Position numbers and translations under genes: made by a program
Source: an uncultured Prevotella sp.
GTDB lineage: Bacteria > Bacteroidota > Bacteroidia > Bacteroidales > Bacteroidaceae
DNA length: 22,309 bases
Assembly (NCBI GenBank): GCA_946625715.1
Contig: CAMOTK010000004.1
Location: 1 to 22,309, forward strand
Direction of reading: 5' to 3'
The notes under the pieces: model-generated
What the model saw: only the letters and a program-made list of their open reading frames with translations
The model's database searches: none
What the model was told of the DNA's origin: nothing
Part shown: in pieces, positions 6,582 through 13,275 of the stretch
Position numbering within the stretch: the first letter of the stretch is position 1
Layout of the letters: every line of letters begins with the position of its first letter

Positions 6582-8042
6582 ATGGAAACAAAAAACGATT
6601 CAAACTGCTCCCCACTGGAGCAGGAACTGGCCAGGAAGGCCAGTGAGCTGGATGGTCTGCGCGCTGAGCGCGAAGGCCAGTTGGTGGAAACGACGCTGAA
6701 GGCCATTGCCGGCCGTGTGGCGTCGAAGTCAGTAGAGATTCTGCAGATACTGTCCGAAAAGGGCAGGCGGCAGGATGTGTGCGAGGTTGTGATTCGCGAA
6801 GTGAAGCGCGCTGCCGAGGGCTTGCTGTGGTGCCCGGAGTATCTGGAGCGTCTGGGCAGCGAGCAGCATGTGAAGGTCTACACCGGCAGCCATTGGGAAG
6901 ACATGGAGCCCCAGCTGTGGAAGGACTTCACGGGCTGGTGTGCCCAGCGTTGCGGCGTGCCCGAGTCGATGTGCATGGACCATAAGCTCATGGGCCAGCT
7001 GGCCGAGGGCTTGGCCTACAATGTGGCCGAGAGCCGCCGTCAGTGCATACCCGAAAGCGAGGTGTGGCTGAACCTGTGCAACGGCACGCTGGTGGTGCGC
7101 ACCGATGGTTCGTTGGAGCTGCGGCCACACTGCAAGGAAGACCTGTTCAACTACACGCTGGGCTATGCCTACGACCCGAAGGCCGAGAGCCAGCTGTGGC
7201 AGGGCTTTCTCGACCGTGTGCTGCCCGAGCCGGAGTCGCAGCAGGTGCTGGCCGAGTTTATAGACTACTGCTTTGCCAAGCACCACAAGCTGGAGAAGAT
7301 GCTCTGGCTCTTTGGCGAGGGTCTGAACGGCAAGTCGGTGACGCTCGAGGTGCTTGAGTCGCTGCTTGGCTCCACGAACGTGAGCTACCTCAGCCTCTCG
7401 GATGTGTCGAACGACGAGGTGAAGCGGGCCGCCATTGAGGACAAGCTGCTGAACGTTAGCCATGAGAGCGGCAAAGACGTGAACCCAAACGTCTTGAAGC
7501 AGCTCACGTCGGGCGAGCGCGTGCTCATCAAGCACCTCTATGTAGACCCGCGCATGACGGCCAACTACGGTAAGTTTGTGGCGGCTTTCAACCAGTTGCC
7601 GCGCGCCGAGCTCACCTTCGGCTACTTCCGTCGCCTCATTATCCTGCCCTATCTGGTGACCATCCCGCAGAACGAAATCGACCGCGAGCTTACCTCGAAG
7701 CTGCGTCGCGAACTGTCGGGCATCCTCAACTGGGCACTGCGCGCGCTGCCCCGGCTGATGCAGACCAATACATTCACCGAGAGCCCCAACTGCATGGCGG
7801 CCCTCGACCAGTACCGACTGCAGTCCGACAACGTGCGCCTGTTTGTCAGGGAGTGTTGCGAGGAGAGCGCCTATACCACGGCAGCCTCAGAACTCTTCCT
7901 GGCTTATCGGGGCTACTGCCAGGAGTCGTCGATGCACCCGCTGGGCAAGGTCAAGTTCTACGAGCGTCTGGAGAAGCTGGTGGGAGCACCGGAAGTGTAC
8001 GACAAGATGAAACGTTTCAAAATCCAACTGCGACAGTCATGA
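6582..8042 (+). CDS. D5/P4-type phage-plasmid primase family SF3 helicase
   Basis: A 486-residue protein with the organisation of the P4-type phage/plasmid primase family C-terminal half. Residues 1-40 are charged and helical. Residues about 90-235 are D5_N-like, with NLCNGTLVV at 164-172. The superfamily 3 helicase core follows: Walker A GEGLNGKS (245-252), Walker B-like KLLNVSHE ending at E295, motif C KFVAAFN ending at N337, and arginines R350/R351 in FGYFRR as candidate arginine finger. The C-terminal LRRELSGILNWALRALPRLM is the typical end of the family. The start is placed at the ATG at 6582 rather than a TTG at 6570. The N-terminal catalytic primase domain of P4 alpha is absent, and a separate primase gene overlaps the end by 4 bases (ATGA). 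It probably unwinds DNA as a hexamer; the replicon is unknown. Confidence 0.85.
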   Translation: METKNDSNCSPLEQELARKASELDGLRAEREGQLVETTLKAIAGRVASKSVEILQILSEKGRRQDVCEVVIREVKRAAEGLLWCPEYLERLGSEQHVKVYTGSHWEDMEPQLWKDFTGWCAQRCGVPESMCMDHKLMGQLAEGLAYNVAESRRQCIPESEVWLNLCNGTLVVRTDGSLELRPHCKEDLFNYTLGYAYDPKAESQLWQGFLDRVLPEPESQQVLAEFIDYCFAKHHKLEKMLWLFGEGLNGKSVTLEVLESLLGSTNVSYLSLSDVSNDEVKRAAIEDKLLNVSHESGKDVNPNVLKQLTSGERVLIKHLYVDPRMTANYGKFVAAFNQLPRAELTFGYFRRLIILPYLVTIPQNEIDRELTSKLRRELSGILNWALRALPRLMQTNTFTESPNCMAALDQYRLQSDNVRLFVRECCEESAYTTAASELFLAYRGYCQESSMHPLGKVKFYERLEKLVGAPEVYDKMKRFKIQLRQS

Positions 8043-9082
8043 GCAAACAGCAACTACAGTTCGACAAAGACCGTCTGAACGCCATCTCCATTGTCGAGGT
8101 GGCCCAGCGGCTGGGCAACAGCGTGCGCCGCGTGGGCATCAACCACATGGCACGCTGCCCGTGGCACGACGACCACCATCCCTCGCTCTCGCTCGTGGCT
8201 GGCCGCGGAAAGAACTTCTGCCACTGCTTCAGCTGCGGCAAGGGCGGCGACGTCATCAGCTACGCCATGCAGTGCGGCGGATGGACGTTTCAAGAGGCGT
8301 GCCAATGGCTCGCAGCCGAGTTTGGCATCGGAACCGTGGCCACAGCCCCTGCGGCCCCACGGCCCAAGTCCCTGCCACCGGCCGAGCCGCCGGCACCGGA
8401 GTACACCTACATCCCCACGGCTATGCTCGACCCGCTGGTGTCGGCCGAAAGCTCGCTCTGCCAGTGTCTGCGCCGCTTCTTCCAGCCCGAGGCCGTGGAG
8501 TGGCTCGCCGAGGAGTATCGGCTGGGCTGCTACACCCTCAACGGGCACGACGACTGCACCGTCTTTCCCAGCATCGACGACCAAGGGCGCGTGTGCAACC
8601 TGAAGGTGCAGCACTACGAGACCGACTATGCTTCGCCACGCTTTGCACACAGCGACCAGACGGCCTACTGGCTCGGGCGCATGTGGGCCAACCAGGGACT
8701 GCTGCCCCGCCAGGCCGAGTTCCGCTCCGACTGCCTCTTCGGTGCCCATCTGCTGGGCCGCTATCCCAGCTCGGTGGTGGCCTTGGTCGAGAGCCCAAAG
8801 AATGCCCTCTTCGCAGCCCTCAGTTTCCCGCGGTTCACGTGGGTGGCGGCAGGCAACAAGGGCAACCTCAAGCGAGCCACGCTGCTGCCGCTGCAGGGGC
8901 GCGACGTCGTGGTGATGCCCGACTGCGATGCCGTCGACGAATGGGCCGAGAAGGTCGCTTCCATGGCCGACCTGGCCAACTTCACCGTCAGCGACTTCTG
9001 TCGGCGAATGGCCCCGGCCGACCAGCCCAAGTTCGACGTGGCCGACTATCTCGTGGCCGCCAGCCAGCCGCTCTATTTCTGA
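8039..9082 (+). CDS. CHC2 zinc-finger primase with Toprim-like domain
   Basis: A 347-residue protein. The start is the ATG at 8039, which overlaps the helicase stop as ATGA; a much earlier in-frame ATG would lie deep inside the helicase gene. Residues 36-75 form a CHC2-type zinc ribbon with C40, H43, C63 and C66 (CPWH, PSL, CFSCGKGGD), as in DnaG and mobile-element primases. After a Pro/Ala-rich linker (100-125), residues 165-300 look like a Toprim-type fold: acidic E251 in VALVESPKNAL and D295/D297 in VVVMPDCDAVD, with WVAAGNKGNL between. Similar two-part proteins occur on Bacteroidetes mobile elements and chromosomal islands. Coupling to the helicase suggests the two polypeptides together replace one primase-helicase. 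Primer synthesis is inferred from the family. Confidence 0.85.
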   Translation: MSKQQLQFDKDRLNAISIVEVAQRLGNSVRRVGINHMARCPWHDDHHPSLSLVAGRGKNFCHCFSCGKGGDVISYAMQCGGWTFQEACQWLAAEFGIGTVATAPAAPRPKSLPPAEPPAPEYTYIPTAMLDPLVSAESSLCQCLRRFFQPEAVEWLAEEYRLGCYTLNGHDDCTVFPSIDDQGRVCNLKVQHYETDYASPRFAHSDQTAYWLGRMWANQGLLPRQAEFRSDCLFGAHLLGRYPSSVVALVESPKNALFAALSFPRFTWVAAGNKGNLKRATLLPLQGRDVVVMPDCDAVDEWAEKVASMADLANFTVSDFCRRMAPADQPKFDVADYLVAASQPLYF

Positions 9083-9113
9083 GCCGCGGCGGAAACTTTT
9101 AGGAATCTTTCAG

Positions 9114-9156
9114 AGCCGTCTGATGTGCCGAAAAGCCCATACAGACGGCTTTTCGT
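9114..9156 (+). terminator. Rho-independent terminator after the primase
   Basis: AGCCGTCTG (9114-9122) and CAGACGGCT (9142-9150) form a perfect 9-bp stem with a 19-nt loop, followed by a short T run. It lies 31 bases after the primase stop and separates this operon from the HU-related gene. Confidence 0.7.
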
Positions 9157-9339
9157 GTCGTCTCGTAGGAAAGTTTCCGTTTTTTTCCCGCAAACCTCTC
9201 TCTATTTCTTTCTATTTTCTTTTTTTTTAGGAAAAAGTAGGATAGAATCCGAAATCAGTAGCCTAATCCCTTGTCAGACAGCAGTTTCCCGTCGTCTCGC
9301 CTTCCCCAAACTTTCCGAAAACTTTCCTGCGCCCCCGCC
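9157..9339. other. Non-coding stretch with a pyrimidine tract and TTTCC motifs
   Basis: Part of the 499-base gap between primase and HU-related genes. It holds an almost pure pyrimidine run at about 9195-9228 and repeated AAACTTTCC at 9308-9316 and 9319-9327, eleven bp apart. Open frames here have proline- and arginine-rich products typical of chance. No gene is supported. Confidence 0.5.
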
Positions 9340-9393
9340 GCTCCGACCGCGCCCCCCGCTTGCTCCGACCGAGCACCCCTTCCGCTCCGACCG
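9340..9393 (+). repeat. Three 22-bp-phased GCTCCGACCG repeats
   Basis: The decamer GCTCCGACCG occurs at 9340, 9362 and 9384, exactly 22 bp apart. The intervening 12 bases are partly conserved and C-rich, so this is a tandem 22-bp repeat with a constant core. It lies between a T-rich tract and the HU gene promoter. Two helical turns between cores suit a protein binding one face of the DNA. Confidence 0.7.
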
Positions 9394-9476
9394 GGCTCCG
9401 CAGTCACGGGTATAGATTGCATTGTGAAGTTCTCTAAAAAAGGCGCAGCTTTTTGCGAAAAAAGTTGAAGAAAAGC

Positions 9477-9507
9477 TTGGTGGTTTCAGAATTTTTTCGT
9501 ACCTTTG
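9477..9507 (+). promoter_or_regulatory. Promoter of the HU-related gene
   Basis: TTG at 9477-9479 and TACCTTTG at 9500-9507 are 20 bp apart. The expected start near 9513 gives a leader of about 70 nt. The phased decamers end about 84 bp upstream of the -33 box, so they could act as an activator or repressor region. Confidence 0.75.
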
Positions 9508-9581
9508 TAAGGTAGAAGAATAGAGGCAGCGGCCTCACTACAACCAATCTTTTGTTTAACCCTTTAATACCATGAAAAATT

Positions 9582-10157
9582 ATGGCAAATGAGAGAATCG
9601 CGCTCGGTATCAATCTCCGACGCAACCAGAACCAGACGAGTAGAACGTATGGCAAGTACTACCCCGAGGTGGACTTGCAGAAGACGCTCTCGCTGCGTGG
9701 CTTCGCACGCCACATGACCGAACACGGCTGCTACTACAGTCGCGACGTGGTGGAAGGCGTGCTGATGAAGATTACGGACTGTCTGCCCGAACTGCTTGCG
9801 CAGGGCGTGCCCGTGCAGCTCGGCTCGCTGGGCACGTTCTACCCCACGGCCGAGGTGGCTAAGAATGCGGCCGTCGACGACCTGGCCAAGCTGGATGGCG
9901 TAAACCCCAACCAGCTGGTGAAGGCCATCCACATCCGCTTCCGTCCCGACTCTTCGCAGCTTGACAACCTGACGGGCCCTGCCTTCAAGCAGGCGTGTGC
10001 CCTGGAGCTGCACAACGTGGTGAGCACGTCGGTGGTCACGGTCGACGGTGCGCCCCGTAAGGTGCGCCAGCTGAAGCCTGTAGCCACGGCCGTGGCCGAG
10101 GCTATGAGCGGCGGCTCGGGTGGTGGCGGTGGCGGCGGTGATGATGAGCGCCCGTAG
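9582..10157 (+). CDS. HU-related DNA-binding protein with Gly-rich tail
   Basis: A 191-residue member of the Bacteroidetes HU-related group, longer than true HU (about 90). Residues 1-125 carry the HU-like fold: a helical part with LSLRGFARHMTEHGCYYSRD (about 36-55) and VVEGVLMKITDCLPELL, then VPVQLGSLGTFYPTAE (77-91), the strand that leads to the DNA-binding arm in this family. Residues 126-172 are a linker. The protein ends in an almost pure glycine run (GGSGGGGGGG, from about 177) and DDERP. The chosen ATG at 9582 fits the usual MANERIALGI-type start. It has its own promoter and terminator. Its position behind the helicase/primase operon suggests DNA architecture at the replicon-like module, but such proteins also occur alone in these genomes. 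Confidence 0.85.
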   Translation: MANERIALGINLRRNQNQTSRTYGKYYPEVDLQKTLSLRGFARHMTEHGCYYSRDVVEGVLMKITDCLPELLAQGVPVQLGSLGTFYPTAEVAKNAAVDDLAKLDGVNPNQLVKAIHIRFRPDSSQLDNLTGPAFKQACALELHNVVSTSVVTVDGAPRKVRQLKPVATAVAEAMSGGSGGGGGGGDDERP

Positions 10158-10169
10158 AGTCTCACCCAA

Positions 10170-10197
10170 CCCTCTCCAATGGAGAGGGCTTTTTTTT
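10170..10197 (+). terminator. Rho-independent terminator of the HU-related gene
   Basis: CCCTCTCC (10170-10177) and GGAGAGGG (10181-10188) form a perfect 8-bp stem with a 3-nt loop, followed by eight T residues. It starts 13 bases after the stop and works only in the plus direction. Confidence 0.9.
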
Positions 10198-10215
10198 GTC
10201 ACCACCGCTCACTTC

Positions 10216-11325
10216 TCACTTATCAAAATTCCAGCCTTGTGCTTTCAGCTCGAACTCCTGGCCGTCGCGGCTAACGAGGATGTGGCCGAACTGGGGCTTG
10301 GTGATGTGGCCGATGAGGCGCACGCCTTCCAGTTGCTCCACCTTCTCGAGGTCGCCGATGGGCAGGGTGAAGAGCAGCTCGTAGTCTTCGCCACCGTTGA
10401 GGGCGCAGGTGGTGACGTTCATGTTCAGCTCCTCGGCCATGACGGCGGTCTGGTAGTCAATGGGCAGCTGCTTCTCGAAGATGCGGCAGCCCACGCCGCT
10501 CTGGCGGCAGATGTGGATGAGCTCCGACGAGAGGCCGTCGCTGACGTCCATCATGGCGGTGGGGTGCAGGCCGGCCTCGCGCAGGCGCTCAATGATGTCG
10601 CCGCGGGCTTCGGCCTGCAGCTGGCGTTGCAGCAGGTATTCCTTGCCGGCAAAGTCGGGCTGGAAGTCTTGGAGTTTAGAGCTTTGTAGTTTGAACTTTG
10701 AACGTTTGGCCTCGTAGGTGCCGTCAGCCTTGGCAGCGGCCATCTCCTTGTTCAGGTCGTCGAGCTGCTGGTAGTAGACGGTCTTCTCGCGCTCCAGGAG
10801 CTGCAGGCCCATGTAGGCCGCCCCGAGGTCGCCCGTGACGCAGATGAGGTCGGTGTCGCGCGCGCCGTTGCGGTAGACGATGTCTTCGCGCCGTGCCTCG
10901 CCTATGCAGGTGATGGAGATGGCCAGTCCGGTGAGCGAGGCGGTGGTGTCGCCGCCCACGATGTCGACGTTCCACTTCTGGCAGGCCAGTCTTAGCCCTT
11001 CGTAGAAGAGCTCCATGTCTTCCACCGAGAAGCGCTTGGAGATGGCCAGCGAGACGGTCAGCTGGCGTGGCGTGCCGTTCATGGCGAACACGTCGCTGAG
11101 GTTGACCATGGCCGCCTTGTAGCCCAGGTGCTTCAGGTCGGTGTAGGTGAGGTCGAAGTGCACGCCTTCCATGAGCATGTCGGTGGTGACGAGCACTTCG
11201 CTGTCGGGGTAGTGCAGCACGGCGCAGTCGTCGCCTACGCCGTGCACGGTCGATGGTTGGCAGGGCTTGATGTCCTGCGTCAGTCGGTCGATGAGGCCGA
11301 ACTCGCCAATGTTTGCTATTTCCAT
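10216..11325 (-). CDS. thiL: Thiamine-monophosphate kinase
   Basis: A 369-residue kinase that converts thiamine monophosphate to the pyrophosphate with ATP, the last step of thiamine cofactor synthesis. Family motifs are in order: GVGDDCAVL (29-37), TTDMLMEGVHFD (47-58), NLSDVFAMNGTPR (75-87), IVGGDTT (122-128), MDVSDGLSSEL (259-269) and NGGEDYELLFT near 317-327. A non-conserved stretch at about 184-224 makes the protein longer than usual. Part of it (residues about 208-217) is encoded by a degenerate heptamer repeat (10675-10703). The start codon overlaps the end of the purine nucleoside phosphorylase gene by 10 bases, so translation is probably coupled. Last gene of the minus-strand operon. 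Confidence 0.93.
   Translation of the reverse strand: MEIANIGEFGLIDRLTQDIKPCQPSTVHGVGDDCAVLHYPDSEVLVTTDMLMEGVHFDLTYTDLKHLGYKAAMVNLSDVFAMNGTPRQLTVSLAISKRFSVEDMELFYEGLRLACQKWNVDIVGGDTTASLTGLAISITCIGEARREDIVYRNGARDTDLICVTGDLGAAYMGLQLLEREKTVYYQQLDDLNKEMAAAKADGTYEAKRSKFKLQSSKLQDFQPDFAGKEYLLQRQLQAEARGDIIERLREAGLHPTAMMDVSDGLSSELIHICRQSGVGCRIFEKQLPIDYQTAVMAEELNMNVTTCALNGGEDYELLFTLPIGDLEKVEQLEGVRLIGHITKPQFGHILVSRDGQEFELKAQGWNFDK
10675..10703 (-). repeat. Degenerate heptamer repeat inside thiL
   Basis: The plus strand reads TTTAGAGC, TTTGTAG, TTTGAAC, TTTGAAC: four units of about seven bases, the last two identical. The stretch is AT-rich in an otherwise GC-rich gene and encodes a Lys/Ser-rich insert (residues about 208-217 of ThiL) that stays in frame. 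Confidence 0.6.
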
Positions 11326-12188
11326 CCTTCAGTGGGGTGTTCGGTGTTGAACTTCTCCTGCTGCTCGCCCTTGACGTGCTCGGAGCGGAATATCATCTCG
11401 CGCATGATTTCGGTCATCAGCGGCTGTGCCTTGTTGGCTGCTTCCTGCACCTCTTCGTGGCTCACCTCTACGGGTGCGTCGAAGCCGCCCAGGTCGGTGA
11501 TGACCGAGATGCCGAAGGTGCGTATGCCGCAGTGGTGGGCCACGATGACTTCGGGCACGGTAGACATGCCCACGGCGTCGCCGCCCAGCAGGCGGTACAT
11601 CTTGTACTCGGCGGGCGTCTCAAACGTGGGTCCCTGCACGCCTACGTAGACGCCGTAGGTGACGCGTATGCCCTTCTCGCGGGCAATGGTGGCAGCCTCG
11701 CGTATGAGGTTCGGGTCGTAGGTCTGGTGCATGTCGGGGAAGCGCGGGCCCGTGGGGAAGTTCTTGCCGCGCAGCGGATGCTCGGGGAAGAAGTTGATGT
11801 GGTCGGTGATAATCATGAGGTCGCCAATGCGGAAGGCGGGGTTCATGCCGCCGGCGGCGTTGGATACGAAGAGCGTCTTGATGCCCAGCTCGTACATCAC
11901 GCGCACGGGGAGCGTCACCTCTTTCATGGAGTAGCCCTCGTAGTAGTGGAAGCGCCCCTGCATGGCGAGTATGTCGACGCCGCCGAGCTTACCGAAGATG
12001 AGCTTGCCGCTGTGGCCCTCGACGGTCGACACGGGGAAGTTGGGTATTTCGCTGTAGGGTATCTCGAGCTTGTCAGTTATTTCTGAAGCTAATTGTCCGA
12101 GGCCTGTCCCCAGCACGATGGCGGTCTTGGGACTTGTGGTCATCCTTGCTTTTAACCAGGATGCTGTTTCTTGAATTTTTCTGTACAT
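11316..12188 (-). CDS. punA: Purine nucleoside phosphorylase, trimeric PNP family
   Basis: A 290-residue cytosolic enzyme that splits purine (deoxy)nucleosides with phosphate into base and (deoxy)ribose 1-phosphate. Visible motifs are VLGTGLG (25-31), phosphate-site GHSGKLIFG (58-66), GRFHYYEGYS (78-87), NAAGG (110-114), the substrate pocket GVQGPTFETPAE with F189 and E190, and VGMSTVPEVIVA (206-217). Where human PNP has Asn243 in ITN, this protein has D232 in ITDLGG, which may widen base specificity. Its N-terminus MYRKIQETASWLKARM lies within the last 116 bases of lpxK in another frame. Its 3' end overlaps thiL by 10 bases. It may supply bases or free deoxyribose together with the tandem deoxynucleoside kinases elsewhere in the window. 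Confidence 0.92.
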   Translation of the reverse strand: MYRKIQETASWLKARMTTSPKTAIVLGTGLGQLASEITDKLEIPYSEIPNFPVSTVEGHSGKLIFGKLGGVDILAMQGRFHYYEGYSMKEVTLPVRVMYELGIKTLFVSNAAGGMNPAFRIGDLMIITDHINFFPEHPLRGKNFPTGPRFPDMHQTYDPNLIREAATIAREKGIRVTYGVYVGVQGPTFETPAEYKMYRLLGGDAVGMSTVPEVIVAHHCGIRTFGISVITDLGGFDAPVEVSHEEVQEAANKAQPLMTEIMREMIFRSEHVKGEQQEKFNTEHPTEGWK

Positions 12189-13260
12189 AGCCTATGATAT
12201 TTTGGTTAAACATTTCTTCTTGTTCTTCCTGCATGAAGCGTATGCTGACGGGCAGCATGTAGAGCCGCCGGCGCACGTCGGGGCTCAGGTTGTCGGCCTG
12301 CAGCAGGCGGGTGGCGTCTTTCTCGGTGGTGACCACCAGGCGCGGCTCTGGCAGGGCGCTGAAGCGCTGGTTCAGCGTGTCTATCTCCTTGCGGCTGAAG
12401 TTGTGGTGGTCGGCATAGTGCAGCGTGGTCAGCCGGCTCTTGTCGACCATCGTCAGCAGGTCTTCTTCCATCTGCCGTGGCGACCCTATGCCCGTGACCA
12501 GCAGCACGTTGGCCTGGCTCTTGGTAAGGTCCACTGCGGGCTCGCGACACTCGTTGGGGAACACGGGCTGCAGGGGCTCGTAGGCAAACGTGGTGAAGAA
12601 CAGCTTCTGGTAGGGATAGAGGTTCAAGGCCTTGGTGATGACGCGAAACTCCATGGGCTTGAGCGTCTTCGGACACTTGGTCACAATCACGATGTCGGCG
12701 CGGTTCTTCTCTGTCATCGGTTCGCGCAGTCGGCCTGCGGGCAGCAGGGCGTCGTAGATGATGAGGCGGTGGTAGTCGACGAGCAGGATGTTGATGCCCG
12801 GCTTCACGTAGCGATGCTGGAATGCATCGTCGAGCAGCACCACGTCGATGGGGCGCGGGGTGTCGCCGGCCGTCAGCCGCTCAATGCCGCGCACGCGCTT
12901 CTTGTCTACGGCCACCGTCACCTGCGGAAATTTGTGCTTCATCTGCAGCGGCTCGTCGCCCACGTCGGCTACGGTCGACTGTGCAGTGGCCAGTTGGAAG
13001 CCCTTGCTCTTGCGCTTGTAGCCGCGGCTGAGCACGGCCACGCTGACCTTGTCCTTCAGCAGGCGCACCAAGTACTCCACGTGGGGCGTCTTGCCCGTGC
13101 CGCCCACGGTGATGTTGCCCACCGCAATGACCGGCACGTCGAAGGCACGACTCTTCAGCACGCCCATGTCGAACAGGGCGTTGCGCAGCTTCACCGCCGT
13201 TCCGTAGAAGAAACTGAGTGGTCGCAGCCAGTCGTTAATCTTGATGAAGTCGCCTTCCAT
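12073..13260 (-). CDS. lpxK: Tetraacyldisaccharide 4'-kinase (lipid A synthesis)
   Basis: A 395-residue kinase that phosphorylates the 4' position of the lipid A disaccharide at the inner face of the inner membrane. The N-terminus (FIKINDWLRPLSFFYGTAVKLRN) is the membrane-associated helix. VGNITVGGTGKTP holds the Walker A loop (about 47-59). LSRGYKRKSKG and DVVLLDDAFQHR (Walker B-like) follow, and TTEKDATRL is the conserved C-terminal motif. The ATG lies 15 bases after the sppA stop; the gap includes a run of eight A counted from the stop codon. About the last 38 residues are encoded in DNA shared with the purine nucleoside phosphorylase gene, and that tail is basic and low in motifs. Confidence 0.92.
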   Translation of the reverse strand: MEGDFIKINDWLRPLSFFYGTAVKLRNALFDMGVLKSRAFDVPVIAVGNITVGGTGKTPHVEYLVRLLKDKVSVAVLSRGYKRKSKGFQLATAQSTVADVGDEPLQMKHKFPQVTVAVDKKRVRGIERLTAGDTPRPIDVVLLDDAFQHRYVKPGINILLVDYHRLIIYDALLPAGRLREPMTEKNRADIVIVTKCPKTLKPMEFRVITKALNLYPYQKLFFTTFAYEPLQPVFPNECREPAVDLTKSQANVLLVTGIGSPRQMEEDLLTMVDKSRLTTLHYADHHNFSRKEIDTLNQRFSALPEPRLVVTTEKDATRLLQADNLSPDVRRRLYMLPVSIRFMQEEQEEMFNQNIIGYVQKNSRNSILVKSKDDHKSQDRHRAGDRPRTISFRNN

Positions 13261-13275
13261 CCAGCACGCTTTTTT

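Noticed and set aside
9125..9468. Pro/Arg-rich open frames in the gap before the HU-related gene
   Set aside because: They read through a terminator, a pyrimidine tract and the 22-bp repeats. The Pro-rich peptide simply mirrors the GCTCCGACCG repeat.
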